A stretch of DNA of 40,797 nucleotides, from the NCBI RefSeq assembly GCF_000285535.1, contig NZ_HE610987.1:18295-59091 (forward strand), written 5' to 3'. Shown here piece after piece: positions 33,562 through 40,797 of the stretch. Every line of letters starts with the position of its first letter. Within the stretch, counting starts at the first letter, position 1. A program made the translations under genes and the position numbers. Under the pieces are notes generated by a model. It was not told the DNA's origin and searched no databases. It worked only from the letters and a program-made list of their open reading frames with translations. This stretch comes from Bacillus timonensis. GTDB lineage: Bacteria > Bacillota > Bacilli > Bacillales > Bacillaceae_L.

Positions 33562-34752
33562 ATGGTCACAGGGGACAGTGCATATATTAAAAAGATAAAT
33601 AGAAGTTTAATCATTCAAAAAATCGTTGAACACGGTTTAGTATCTAGAGCGGATTTGTCAAAGATAACAGGGCTAAATAAAGCAACTGTTTCCGTCCAAG
33701 TCGCTGATTTGTTAAATGAAGGGTTAATTTATGAAACCCAGCTAGAGCATAGCTCAATCGGCAGAAGACCAATCATGCTTTCTATTAATGAAAATGCCGG
33801 TTTTGTATTAGGAATTGATTTAGATTATAAATCTATCATTTACACAATATCGAATTTAAAAGGAAAAACAGTGCATGAGAATGAAGAAAAATTTGATACT
33901 GAAGAATATGAGTCTGTCATTAAGTCTATTATTACTAAGATTAAAGAATATCAACATGACTTTTCAGACCGACCATACGGTATTGTAAATGTTGTAATTG
34001 GTATCCACGGGACAGTAAACAAACAAAACGAAAGTATACGATTTATCCCTAGATACAAGTGGCTTAAAAAAAATATAAAAGAAGACTTACAAAAGGAATT
34101 GAACATACCGCTATTTATTGAAAACAATGCAAACTTATCTGCTTATGCAGAAAAAGTTTATAAACATCATCACAGCAATAACCTTCTTACCGTCATTTTA
34201 ACTTCTGGGATTGGTTCTGGAATGATAATTGATGGTGACTTACAAAAAGGTTTTCACGGTTACGCTGGAGAAATGGGTCATATGATTATCTACCCAAATG
34301 GCGAAGCATGCAGATGCGGGAACCATGGTTGCTGGGAGCTGTATGCTTCCGAACCTGAATTTATTAAGAAATTAGAAGCTGAGCTGCAGCAGACAAACTT
34401 ATCGATATCTGAGATTCAGAATTTCTTAGAAGCTAATCATTTCATTGTTAAAAGTTTTTTAGACCGATATCTCCAATACGTTTCTATTGGACTTAACAAT
34501 ATTATTAATTTATATAATCCTGAAACAATCGTTCTTAATAGCCGGTTATTAAACATTTACCCTGATTCTCTTGAAAAATTAAAGGGACACTTAATTTCTT
34601 CTGTCAGTGAATATGGAGAAATTGCTCTATCAGATTTAGGCAATCAAGCTTGTGTGCTCGGTGCCTGTGCATTAGGAATTCAGAGATTCTTAGAAGTACC
34701 TGAAATCCTTTTATCAGCACCAGAAAACCAAACCTTTTTAACAATGAAATAA
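33562..34752 (+). CDS. ROK family transcriptional repressor, XylR-like
   Basis: 396-residue repressor. N-terminal winged helix (residues about 10-70): IIQKIVEHGLVSRADLSKIT followed by GLNKATVSVQVADLLNEGLI. The ROK sugar-binding domain has GIDLDYKSI, IENNANLSAYAEK, TSGIGSGMIIDGDL and GEMGHM, and the zinc motif C-x-C-x4-C in CRCGNHGC. The start ATG 33562 follows AAAAGGGG; the TTG at 33541 lies before it. XylR of Bacillus binds TTAGTTTGTT-N5-AACAAACTAA; similar dyads occur at the promoters of all three GPH genes and of uxaC, so this is their likely regulator. Divergent from the AraC gene. Confidence 0.92.
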   Translation: MVTGDSAYIKKINRSLIIQKIVEHGLVSRADLSKITGLNKATVSVQVADLLNEGLIYETQLEHSSIGRRPIMLSINENAGFVLGIDLDYKSIIYTISNLKGKTVHENEEKFDTEEYESVIKSIITKIKEYQHDFSDRPYGIVNVVIGIHGTVNKQNESIRFIPRYKWLKKNIKEDLQKELNIPLFIENNANLSAYAEKVYKHHHSNNLLTVILTSGIGSGMIIDGDLQKGFHGYAGEMGHMIIYPNGEACRCGNHGCWELYASEPEFIKKLEAELQQTNLSISEIQNFLEANHFIVKSFLDRYLQYVSIGLNNIINLYNPETIVLNSRLLNIYPDSLEKLKGHLISSVSEYGEIALSDLGNQACVLGACALGIQRFLEVPEILLSAPENQTFLTMK

Positions 34753-34753
34753 A

Positions 34754-34778
34754 CCCTGTCACGAGACAGGGCTTTTTT
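34754..34778 (+). terminator. Rho-independent terminator of the ROK gene
   Basis: Stem CCCTGTC/GACAGGG with loop ACGA, then CTTTTTT, directly after the stop codon. Confidence 0.9.
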
Positions 34779-34792
34779 ATGTTTTAAGTTTA

Positions 34793-35716
34793 TTAAAATA
34801 ATAATCTCGCCAAATAAATCACAATTGAAACGGTTATCGAACTAAATAATGTTGAAAACAGAACAATTTGGGCAGCGAACCCCGGATAATTATTATATTC
34901 CTCAGCAATAATCGCACTATTCACAGACGTTGGCATACTAGAAGCGATAAACAGGGCCTGGGCAAAAGTTCCCTCGATATCAAATAGAAAAATGAGGCCC
35001 AATGCAATTGCCGGACCAACTAGTAAGCGAAAAAATAGACTCCAGTATACCTTTGATAAACCCGCTTTAAAATCGATTTGAGCAACCTGAGCCCCTAGAG
35101 TAAATAAAGCCATTCCTACCATGGCATTCGCAATATAGTTCACAGGAACTTCAACAAAAGTTGGTAGCGGAATACTGAAATAGTTTAATAGAATACCGGT
35201 TAACATGGCGTATAATACTGGTATTTTTAGATATCCCTTTATCGCGTTTACCTTCCCTACCTTAGCAGATTGTAGAGAAAACACTCCATATGAAAAGATT
35301 AATATATTTTGTAGTGTTAGAACAATGACCTGTATAGACATTGCAAATGGGTCACCTTTGAAAACGAGATCATTTACAGGGACACCGTAATTTCCTGAAT
35401 TAAAAAAGATAGAACTATTCGAAAACGTGGTCTTTTCTCCATTTTTAAGGCCAATTAACCTTGCTGTTATAGTTGAAAGTACGTACAATGCGATTATGAT
35501 AATAATAAAGAATAATAGCACATAACCAAATAATTGAAATGATAATTCCGTATTATATAATTTCACAAAGATAAATGCTGGAACCAAAAAGAACATATTA
35601 ATTTTCGCAAGTGTTGGAACATGCATATGAAACTTTTTTTGAAGGGAATATCCAATCGCAATAATGAAAAATATGGGTAAAATAATATCCTTAACTATCG
35701 AAAGAAACGCAGTCAT
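34793..35716 (-). CDS. AEC family transporter (auxin efflux carrier-like permease)
   Basis: 307-residue membrane protein with about ten spans. Family marks are FSNSSIFFNSGNYGVPVNDL, NAMVGMALFTLGAQ, and the C-terminal SSMPTSVNSAIIAEEYN. Bacterial AEC members carry organic acids such as malate or malonate; the substrate here is unknown. The ATG is preceded by GGGAGTGAGGAAGG. It stands alone, convergent with the ROK gene and followed on its upstream side by the uxaC terminator. A role in exporting or importing an acidic product of uronate breakdown is possible but unproven. Confidence 0.9.
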   Translation of the reverse strand: MTAFLSIVKDIILPIFFIIAIGYSLQKKFHMHVPTLAKINMFFLVPAFIFVKLYNTELSFQLFGYVLLFFIIIIIALYVLSTITARLIGLKNGEKTTFSNSSIFFNSGNYGVPVNDLVFKGDPFAMSIQVIVLTLQNILIFSYGVFSLQSAKVGKVNAIKGYLKIPVLYAMLTGILLNYFSIPLPTFVEVPVNYIANAMVGMALFTLGAQVAQIDFKAGLSKVYWSLFFRLLVGPAIALGLIFLFDIEGTFAQALFIASSMPTSVNSAIIAEEYNNYPGFAAQIVLFSTLFSSITVSIVIYLARLLF

Positions 35717-35754
35717 CCTTCCTCACTCCCTTCCATTTATGAATCCCTCATATT

Positions 35755-35795
35755 AAAAAGGCAGTCTTTGAAAATTTCTCAAAAACTGCCTTTTC
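35755..35795. terminator. Terminator of uxaC
   Basis: Arms AAAAGGCAGT (35756-35765) and ACTGCCTTTT (35785-35794), with further pairing TTTGA/TCAAA inside, flanked by A and T runs; 17 bp after the uxaC stop. Confidence 0.85.
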
Positions 35796-35811
35796 ATTCT
35801 TAAAAGATTAA

Positions 35812-37209
35812 TTAGATTGAAAAATAGCGTTTCGCATTCTCATAACAAATGCCACGTACATATTTTTCTAATAGAGCCATATCTTTTGGAGCTTTTCCTT
35901 GTTCAACCCAAGTTCCTAAAAGATTACATAAAATTCTTCTGAAGTACTCATGTCTTGTAAATGATAGAAAACTTCTAGAATCTGTTAGCATTCCAATGAA
36001 ATTACTGATTAATCCCATGTTAGCTAATGTTCTCATTTGGTCTTCCATACCATCAATTGTATCGTTAAACCACCATGCTGTACCAAATTGTACTTTTCCT
36101 GGAACTTCAGAACTTTGGAAGTTTCCAGCCATAGCAGCTAATACATTGTTGTCATTTGCATTTAAACTATATAAAACTGTTTTTGGAAGTTTGTTTTGTA
36201 CATCTAGTGCATCTAAAAGCCTAGATAATTTATCAGCAACTTTGATATCACCGATAGAATCAAAACCAGCGTCAGGGCCTAATAGCTTGAACATACGGGT
36301 GTTATTATTTCTAGTTGCACCAATATGAAGCTGCATTACCCAGCCTTTTTCTGCATAAAGTTCGCCTAATGTTACTAATGTATATGTTTTAAATTGGTCA
36401 ACTTCTTTTTGTGTAAGCTGTTCACCTTTTAATTTCTTAGCGAATATTGCTGATACTTCTTCTTTTGTTGCTTCTTCAAAGAAAAGTAAGCTTAATCCAT
36501 GGTCAGAGCTTTTGCAACCATTTTCGTTAAAGAATTCAACACGTTCAGCCAATGCACTTAGGAATGTTTCGTAATTTTCAATGCTTTGGTTTGTTACTTG
36601 ACCTAATTTTTCAACCCATGGTAAGAAATCATCTTTTTCAATTGTTAACCCTTTGTCAGGTCGGAATGAAGGAGATACATTCACTTTATAACCTTCATCT
36701 TTAAGTTTACTATGACTTGCTAAGTCATCAGTTGGATCGTCAGTTGTTCCAACAAATTCAACTTTGAACTTTTCAAAAATAGAACGTACTGATAATTCTG
36801 GTGAAGCTAGTTTTTTATTCGCTTGCTCCCAAATTGCTGGTGCAGTTGATTCGTCTAATAAATCGTCAATGCCGAAATAACGTAGAAGCTCTAAATGAGT
36901 CCAATGATAGAGTGGATTTCCAATTGTATTTGGAACAGTTTTAGCCCATGCCATATACTTCTCATAATCAGGCTTGTTACCTGTTATGTAGTCTTCACTG
37001 ATTCCGTTCGCTCTCATCAATCTCCATTTATAATGGTCGCCACCAAGCCAAATTTCAGATAAGTTATCGAAGTTTTTGTTCTCTAAAATTTCAACCTGGT
37101 TTAAGTGGTTATGGTAATCGATTATTGGCAAGTTTTTTGCCACATTATGATACAACTCTCTAGCAGTATCGTTGTACAAAAGAAAATCATCGTTAATAAA
37201 TGTTTTCAT
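35812..37209 (-). CDS. uxaC: Glucuronate (uronate) isomerase UxaC
   Basis: 465-residue cytoplasmic enzyme converting D-glucuronate to D-fructuronate and D-galacturonate to D-tagaturonate. The family blocks MKTFINDDFLLYNDTARELY, IDYHNHLN with metal-site histidines, FVGTTDDPTDDL, WVMQLHIGATRNNNTRMF, TVLYSLNANDNN, and LTDSRSFLSFTRHEYFRR followed by the CNLLG segment are all present. The start ATG 37207-37209 gives the usual family length; the open frame extends 22 codons more but without homology. It has its own composite promoter and terminator. Later genes of the pathway (uxuA, uxuB, kdgK, kdgA) are not in the window. Confidence 0.96.
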   Translation of the reverse strand: MKTFINDDFLLYNDTARELYHNVAKNLPIIDYHNHLNQVEILENKNFDNLSEIWLGGDHYKWRLMRANGISEDYITGNKPDYEKYMAWAKTVPNTIGNPLYHWTHLELLRYFGIDDLLDESTAPAIWEQANKKLASPELSVRSIFEKFKVEFVGTTDDPTDDLASHSKLKDEGYKVNVSPSFRPDKGLTIEKDDFLPWVEKLGQVTNQSIENYETFLSALAERVEFFNENGCKSSDHGLSLLFFEEATKEEVSAIFAKKLKGEQLTQKEVDQFKTYTLVTLGELYAEKGWVMQLHIGATRNNNTRMFKLLGPDAGFDSIGDIKVADKLSRLLDALDVQNKLPKTVLYSLNANDNNVLAAMAGNFQSSEVPGKVQFGTAWWFNDTIDGMEDQMRTLANMGLISNFIGMLTDSRSFLSFTRHEYFRRILCNLLGTWVEQGKAPKDMALLEKYVRGICYENAKRYFSI

Positions 37210-37285
37210 TTCCTTCACCCTTTCTAATACTCTAGCTTGATACATCTTTTTAAAACTATACAAAAATTCTATCACATATTAATTA

Positions 37286-37340
37286 GGTTATTAAACAAAC
37301 TAACCAATTTAATAATAATTGAAAACGCTTTGTTTTTCAA
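37286..37340 (-). promoter_or_regulatory. Composite promoter of uxaC: -35, cre, -10, XylR-type operator
   Basis: TTGAAA (37335-37340), 17-bp spacer, TATTAT (37312-37317). The spacer carries TGAAAACGCTTTGT on the plus strand (37320-37333), one mismatch from the cre consensus. Directly downstream the minus strand reads GGTTAGTTTGTTTAATAACC (37286-37305), which resembles half of the XylR operator with GGTTA/TAACC ends. Same arrangement as GPH2 and GPH3. Confidence 0.6.
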
Positions 37341-37394
37341 TAGAATTAAATTTGGTTTTATTTGGACTTATACTATTTATTATCACAATTTTTA

Positions 37395-37435
37395 TAAAAA
37401 GAGGCAAAACAAGCGAAATCTGTGCTTATTTTGCC
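37395..37435 (-). terminator. Rho-independent terminator of yfmL
   Basis: Stem GGCAAAATAAGC/GCTTGTTTTGCC (one mismatch) with a nine-base loop, followed by TCTTTTTAT on the minus strand; 23 bp after the stop codon. Confidence 0.85.
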
Positions 37436-37458
37436 CCTTATCATGTGACCAATTTCAA

Positions 37459-38637
37459 TTATTTTTTATTCTTGCGCATTCTAGGTACTGGAGTGTTTTT
37501 TTTCTTTTCCTGGGCATCTACAATTTCTCCTTTGTAGAAATCCTTCTTGGTGAACGTAATCCCAAGTTCATGCCCCATTTTTTTGAGGAAACTTTCCTCA
37601 CGTGCATTTACGATGGAAATAACAACCCCTTTTTTCCCCATTCGTCCTGTTCGCCCTGAGCGGTGAACATATTGACTTGTAGTTTTAGGAAAGTCAAAAT
37701 GAATCACATACGTGACGTCTTGGATATCTAAACCTCTAGCAGCAACATCTGTTGTTAACAACAACGGAATTTTTCCGGCACGAAAATTTTTCATTGATTG
37801 CTGACGCTCCTGCTTATTCGCTTCACCAGCAAGAACCGCTACATCAATGTGATTATAGGTTAACTTTGCTTCGAGTTCTTCTACCTTCTCGAGACTTTTT
37901 ATAAAAGCAATCGCCTTATCTGGTTCGGTAAACATTATTTTGCGAAGCACATCAATTTTATCCCGCTGCTCACATAGGAAATAGATATGTGATGTATTTT
38001 CTTGCTGGATCGCTTCTTTGACACGGATGACTTCCGCATTGTTCATTAATGATTTTGCTATCTTTTCGGTTTGTTCCGAAATGGTTGCTGAAAAAAATAA
38101 AATTTGACGATCTTTTAAAGTTGCTTTAATAATACTTTGAACATTTGATAAATGTTCGTTTGAGACAAGTTGATCGGCCTCATCTACGATTACCGTTTTC
38201 ACTTCATGCATTTTCATTTTTTTCATTTTAATTAATTCGACGATACGTCCTGTAGTTCCAATGACGATTTGTGGACGGTCTTTTAGTTTCTCCACCTGCT
38301 TCTTAATATTTGCTCCACCGATAAAAGACGTACTGACAATGTTGGTGCCTTTCGTCCACTTTCGGACCTCTTCTAGGATTTGCATCACTAGTTCACGGGA
38401 AGGAGCAAGGATTACCATTTGAATGGTGTTCTTTGTTTCGTCAAGATTTTGGATGGCTGGAAGTAGATAGGAAAGGGTCTTCCCTGTTCCAGTCGGGGAT
38501 TCACATATGACATCCTTCCCCTCTATTATCGCGGGAATCGCCTTTTCTTGAATCTTTGTTGGTGCGTTAAAGCCCGATTCCTGCCAGATTTCCTTTATAA
38601 AAGGTTTCATATTTTCTAATTGTGACCAATTTGACAT
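37459..38637 (-). CDS. yfmL: DEAD-box ATP-dependent RNA helicase YfmL
   Basis: 392-residue RNA helicase. Q motif region FNAPTKIQEKAIP, motif I SPTGTGKT, Ia APSRELVMQI, II VDEADQL, III FFSATI, V TTDVAARGLDIQDVTYVIHF, VI HRSGRTGR. The short basic tail ends VPRMRKNKK. Length and sequence match B. subtilis YfmL, which helps in ribosome (50S) assembly, notably at low temperature. The ATG follows AGGTACATGAT, a weak site. Single gene with its own terminator. Confidence 0.93.
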   Translation of the reverse strand: MSNWSQLENMKPFIKEIWQESGFNAPTKIQEKAIPAIIEGKDVICESPTGTGKTLSYLLPAIQNLDETKNTIQMVILAPSRELVMQILEEVRKWTKGTNIVSTSFIGGANIKKQVEKLKDRPQIVIGTTGRIVELIKMKKMKMHEVKTVIVDEADQLVSNEHLSNVQSIIKATLKDRQILFFSATISEQTEKIAKSLMNNAEVIRVKEAIQQENTSHIYFLCEQRDKIDVLRKIMFTEPDKAIAFIKSLEKVEELEAKLTYNHIDVAVLAGEANKQERQQSMKNFRAGKIPLLLTTDVAARGLDIQDVTYVIHFDFPKTTSQYVHRSGRTGRMGKKGVVISIVNAREESFLKKMGHELGITFTKKDFYKGEIVDAQEKKKNTPVPRMRKNKK

Positions 38638-38756
38638 ATCATGTACCTACCTTAAATATTGTTAAATAGACTATTGTTTATTTTAAACTATATCCAATGC
38701 AAGTACAAAAAAGTTCATGGGTAAAAATCTAGAACGGTACTCGCTTTCAATAGTAA

Positions 38757-38788
38757 AAGGCCTTCATTACTAAAATGAAAGCCTTGTG
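38757..38788 (-). terminator. Rho-independent terminator of the bactofilin gene
   Basis: Arms AAGGCCTTCATT and AATGAAAGCCTT (one G-U pair) with a five-base loop, followed by TTTTACTATT on the minus strand; 14 bp after the stop codon. Confidence 0.75.
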
Positions 38789-38801
38789 TAACAGTATTCT
38801 A

Positions 38802-39527
38802 TTATATTTTTCTCGTTTCTTTTATTGTTGCAGATGGGTCTTGTGAGAATGTCTCTTTGTATTCAACAACATCAATTTCGCAATTTGGACCGATGTTAAC
38901 GTTATTTCCTCTTACCATTTTGGCGTTTGTAAACTCGATATCAATGTCATCTGCCTCGATTATTTCAGTTTTCAGGGAGACTGGATAGACAGACTTAAAA
39001 ATATGATTTAAGAAACTAAATATTCCTTTCTTGACCTTAATCGTATGACCACCAATTTCTTCTGCACGACATTCTCCAGCAATGGAGATATCGATTACAT
39101 CCGCATTTAATAATCCTCCAATTACAAAGCCACCTTCACCTTTGAATTCTTCAGCCTCACAATCGTTTTCTATCGTTGCTCTACCTTTGATTCTTATTTC
39201 TTCCCCTTTTAAGCTACCACCGATTTTTCCCTTACCTGAAATTTTCATTTTATTTACTTTTGCATCACCATCAATTCCACCAGTTCCTTCAATTGTAAAA
39301 CGATCAAATTCGATGGAGCCTTCAATGTTTCCACTTCCGTTAATTTTTCCTTCATTTCCTTTAATATTACCCGTAACCGTGCCCGTACCATTAATCGTAA
39401 AATCATTGCATTCAATGTCACCTTGTACATTCCCTTTTCCGTTGATTAATACTTTATTAAAGCTGCCACCACCGGAAGACCCCATTCCATTGATGTGTAA
39501 ATTACCTTGATTTTCTACGTTCACCAT
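38802..39527 (-). CDS. Polymer-forming cytoskeletal protein (bactofilin, YhbE/YhbF-like)
   Basis: 241-residue protein made of short beta-helix repeats: GNLHINGMGSSGGGSFNKVL, GTGTVTGNIKGNEGKINGSG, and many N/D-G-x-G turns to about residue 150, then a second strand-rich part. This is the bactofilin/DUF583 pattern; members form filaments without nucleotide. B. subtilis has a pair, YhbE and YhbF, behind yhbD; here only one gene follows the yhbD homologue, 15 bp downstream of it. The ATG follows TTGGAGGGTAAAGT. Confidence 0.9.
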   Translation of the reverse strand: MVNVENQGNLHINGMGSSGGGSFNKVLINGKGNVQGDIECNDFTINGTGTVTGNIKGNEGKINGSGNIEGSIEFDRFTIEGTGGIDGDAKVNKMKISGKGKIGGSLKGEEIRIKGRATIENDCEAEEFKGEGGFVIGGLLNADVIDISIAGECRAEEIGGHTIKVKKGIFSFLNHIFKSVYPVSLKTEIIEADDIDIEFTNAKMVRGNNVNIGPNCEIDVVEYKETFSQDPSATIKETRKI

Positions 39528-39542
39528 ACTTTACCCTCCAAC

Positions 39543-40169
39543 TTACAATAATTTAGTTCGCAGTTCTTCTATTTCGTTAGAAAAAGCCATTTTGACAATT
39601 TGTTTAGTTCCTTGTTCGATAACCAAATCGGTTGCACTTTGTACAATAAAACACGTAGAAACACCGAGTTTGCGAATGATGATTAAATCACCATAGCTTT
39701 GTTTTTCCTTTGAAAAATAATCGTTTGAAACTTGGATGACCATCTTTGCTTCGTCAAGACTGATCTCCCCAGATTGAAGGAGTTTTTCAACGATGTAAAC
39801 GGTTAAGATTCCCTCAAACTGAAAATGTTCTGGACTTTCTGTACTCTGCTCTAAGTAAAGATTGATTGTTGTTTCAGAGGCAAGACCCCTGTTCACCAAT
39901 TCTGTTTTACTAAGGTTTAACTCTCCGACACTTGGGGAAAACATCTCCGACATCTCATCAAGAGACAGATTTTCTTTCATCTTTTGAATCTTATCGATTC
40001 TTTCCAAGATCTTTTCTTTTGGAAAAAATGTCTCTTGACCAGTAAACGTAGACTTTCGGATAAACCACTCCTCAGGAATCAGATCCTTTCGCTTCCATCT
40101 GTAGAGCTGTCCATAAGAAATGCCTGTCGCTTCAAGTAATTCCTTTTTCGATAATAACTCTTCACTCAT
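39543..40169 (-). CDS. YhbD family regulator (DUF4004, MerR-like helix-turn-helix)
   Basis: 208-residue protein. The N-terminus LSKKELLEATGISYGQLYRW followed by KRKDLIPEEWFIRKST is a MerR-like winged helix; a second region from about residue 110 (FEGILTVYIVEKLLQSGEIS) has no known function. The ATG 40167-40169 follows AAAGGAGCTTATAGAA; the open frame extends 12 codons upstream but without a site. It is the first gene of the operon with the bactofilin, as in B. subtilis yhbD-yhbE-yhbF. A dyad inside its own promoter suggests autoregulation. Confidence 0.88.
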   Translation of the reverse strand: MSEELLSKKELLEATGISYGQLYRWKRKDLIPEEWFIRKSTFTGQETFFPKEKILERIDKIQKMKENLSLDEMSEMFSPSVGELNLSKTELVNRGLASETTINLYLEQSTESPEHFQFEGILTVYIVEKLLQSGEISLDEAKMVIQVSNDYFSKEKQSYGDLIIIRKLGVSTCFIVQSATDLVIEQGTKQIVKMAFSNEIEELRTKLL

Positions 40170-40193
40170 TTCTATAAGCTCCTTTCTTTGATA

Positions 40194-40225
40194 ATAATGT
40201 AACATAACACTGTTACGTTAATCAA
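40194..40225 (-). promoter_or_regulatory. Candidate MerR-type promoter with dyad in the spacer, for the YhbD-like gene
   Basis: TTGATT (40220-40225) and CATTAT (40194-40199) are 20 bp apart, longer than normal and typical of MerR-activated promoters. The spacer contains the perfect inverted repeat GTAACA-N6-TGTTAC (40199-40216). Upstream, 40230-40262 is a run of AAAAAT repeats. Confidence 0.45.
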
Positions 40226-40229
40226 TGCG

Positions 40230-40263
<34 letters not shown>

Positions 40264-40378
40264 GGTCCTCCCCTTTACATATCGAGGACAGGAACTATTC
40301 ATTTTGTTATATTGGTTAAGTTATTCTGATACTTACTTGCTTTACGATTTAGTAATTTTCGTCAAGTCTCTATTCAGT

Positions 40379-40395
40379 AGAGTGTTTAACACTCT
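40379..40395. repeat. 17-bp dyad AGAGTGTT-T-AACACTCT
   Basis: Perfect 8-bp arms around one base. It is followed by TCCTTTTAT, not a clean T run. It lies between the divergent YhbD-like and T-box units; function unknown. Confidence 0.5.
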
Positions 40396-40473
40396 TCCTT
40401 TTATAAAAAAAGAAAGAGAATAAAGACAAAATCATGATTATGTTTTCACTTGTAAAAACTATCAAAAAACTTA

Positions 40474-40502
40474 TTGACCGTTTTTCCCTCTTCTGTTACT
40501 AT
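40474..40502 (+). promoter_or_regulatory. Sigma-A promoter of the T-box transcript
   Basis: TTGACC (40474-40479), 17 bp, TACTAT (40497-40502). The start of transcription would be near 40509, just before T-box stem I. Confidence 0.7.
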
Positions 40503-40518
40503 ACCAATATATTAAAAA

Positions 40519-40770
40519 TCGACGAAGAGAAAGAGTAAGATTGGAATGCTGTTCCCCAGAGAGTCGACAGTTGCTGAAAGTCGATGTTCAGAGCCATCCG
40601 AAAATCATCTCTGAGATGCAAAGCTGAAATAAGTAGGCTTTGACGGGAGTCCGCCGTTACAAGGAACACGTATGTTGGTACGTTAGTGAGTGTCGTGCAT
40701 GTTAATGCTACGGAAGTCAGGGTGGTATCGCGAGTTAACCTCGTCCCTATTTTTAGGGGCGAGGTTTTTT
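40519..40770 (+). promoter_or_regulatory. T-box riboswitch leader, probably isoleucine-specific
   Basis: Transcription attenuator that senses uncharged tRNA. Stem I starts near 40519 and includes AGAGTAAGATTGG with the AGTA loop motif; TTCCCCAGAGAGTCGACAGT and GCTGAAAGTCGATG form the apical part. On the 3' side AATCATCTCT places ATC (40604-40606, or the repeated ATC at 40607-40609) in the specifier position. The T-box sequence AGGGTGGTATCGCG is at 40719-40732; the TGGT bulge fits a tRNA with discriminator A, as tRNA-Ile has. The terminator CCTCGTCCC...GGGGCGAGG with six T is at 40739-40770. The controlled gene lies outside the window. Confidence 0.92.
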
Positions 40771-40797
40771 ATTTAGCATTGGGACGCTGAACCTGTG

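Noticed and set aside
35849-36328. Plus-strand ORF of 159 codons
   Set aside because: It lies fully inside uxaC on the other strand; composition is that of a shadow frame.
39082-39510. Plus-strand ORF of 142 codons rich in Pro, Leu and Phe
   Set aside because: It is the antisense shadow of the Gly/Asn-rich bactofilin repeats.

Overview
The window is a low-GC chromosomal segment of an endospore-forming Bacillaceae. This is shown by two small acid-soluble spore proteins (SspE, SspK), gene order matching the B. subtilis yfh/yga region (ygaD-ygaC-ygaB-sspE-yfhS-mutY ... yfhP-sspK ... yfhH-recX-yfhF ... yfhE-yfhD), strong GGAGG-type ribosome binding sites, TTG starts and a T-box leader. There is no rRNA, canonical tRNA, CRISPR array, insertion sequence or phage module. 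The species cannot be named from the sequence.

Layout: (1) 1-5.9 kb, minus strand, a five-gene peptide ABC importer in the order ATPase D, ATPase F, binding protein, permease B, permease C (the order of B. subtilis appDFABC). (2) 6.1-7.4 kb, a MATE/MviN-like flippase that looks damaged at its 5' end. (3) 7.8-18.6 kb, the conserved yga/yfh block: exporter YgaD, NtdP, YgaB, SspE, YfhS, MutY, YfhP, SspK, YpzG-like, YfhH, RecX, YfhF, a GNAT acetyltransferase behind an unusual tRNA-like leader, YfhE and YfhD. (4) 18.7-21.7 kb, a peptidoglycan amidase, a stand-alone LarC C-terminal protein and a Bcr/CflA drug exporter. (5) 22-37.3 kb, a carbohydrate locus: three paralogous GPH-family sugar symporters, three different Gfo/Idh/MocA oxidoreductases, a TIM-barrel isomerase/epimerase, an AraC regulator, a ROK (XylR-like) repressor, an AEC transporter and uronate isomerase UxaC. 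(6) 37.4-40.2 kb, DEAD-box helicase YfmL, a bactofilin and the YhbD-like regulator. (7) 40.5-40.8 kb, a T-box leader, probably isoleucine-specific, for a gene just outside the window.

The most interesting part is region 5. It holds three importers of the glycoside/hexuronide type and UxaC, but no glycoside hydrolase and no sugar kinase. The enzymes present (NAD-dependent Gfo/Idh/MocA proteins plus an AP-endonuclease-2-like TIM barrel) are those used in oxidative, 3-keto type cleavage of glycosides. Several promoters share one composite design: -35, a CcpA-like cre site inside the 17-bp spacer, -10, then a XylR-type dyad just after the start of transcription. This design is seen at the second and third GPH genes and at uxaC, and links them to the ROK repressor encoded in the locus. 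A degenerate copy of the first GPH promoter and leader lies in front of the Bcr/CflA gene.

A second unusual element is the leader of the GNAT gene (17086-17184). It can fold as a compact tRNA-like cloverleaf or as a 17-bp hairpin that uses the same bases. Repeats worth noting are a five-copy motif with a 20.5-bp period (19804-19895), a duplicated terminator flanking a GC-rich element (17803-18046), and GC-rich intergenic repeats at about 2.0, 9.8 and 13.0 kb.
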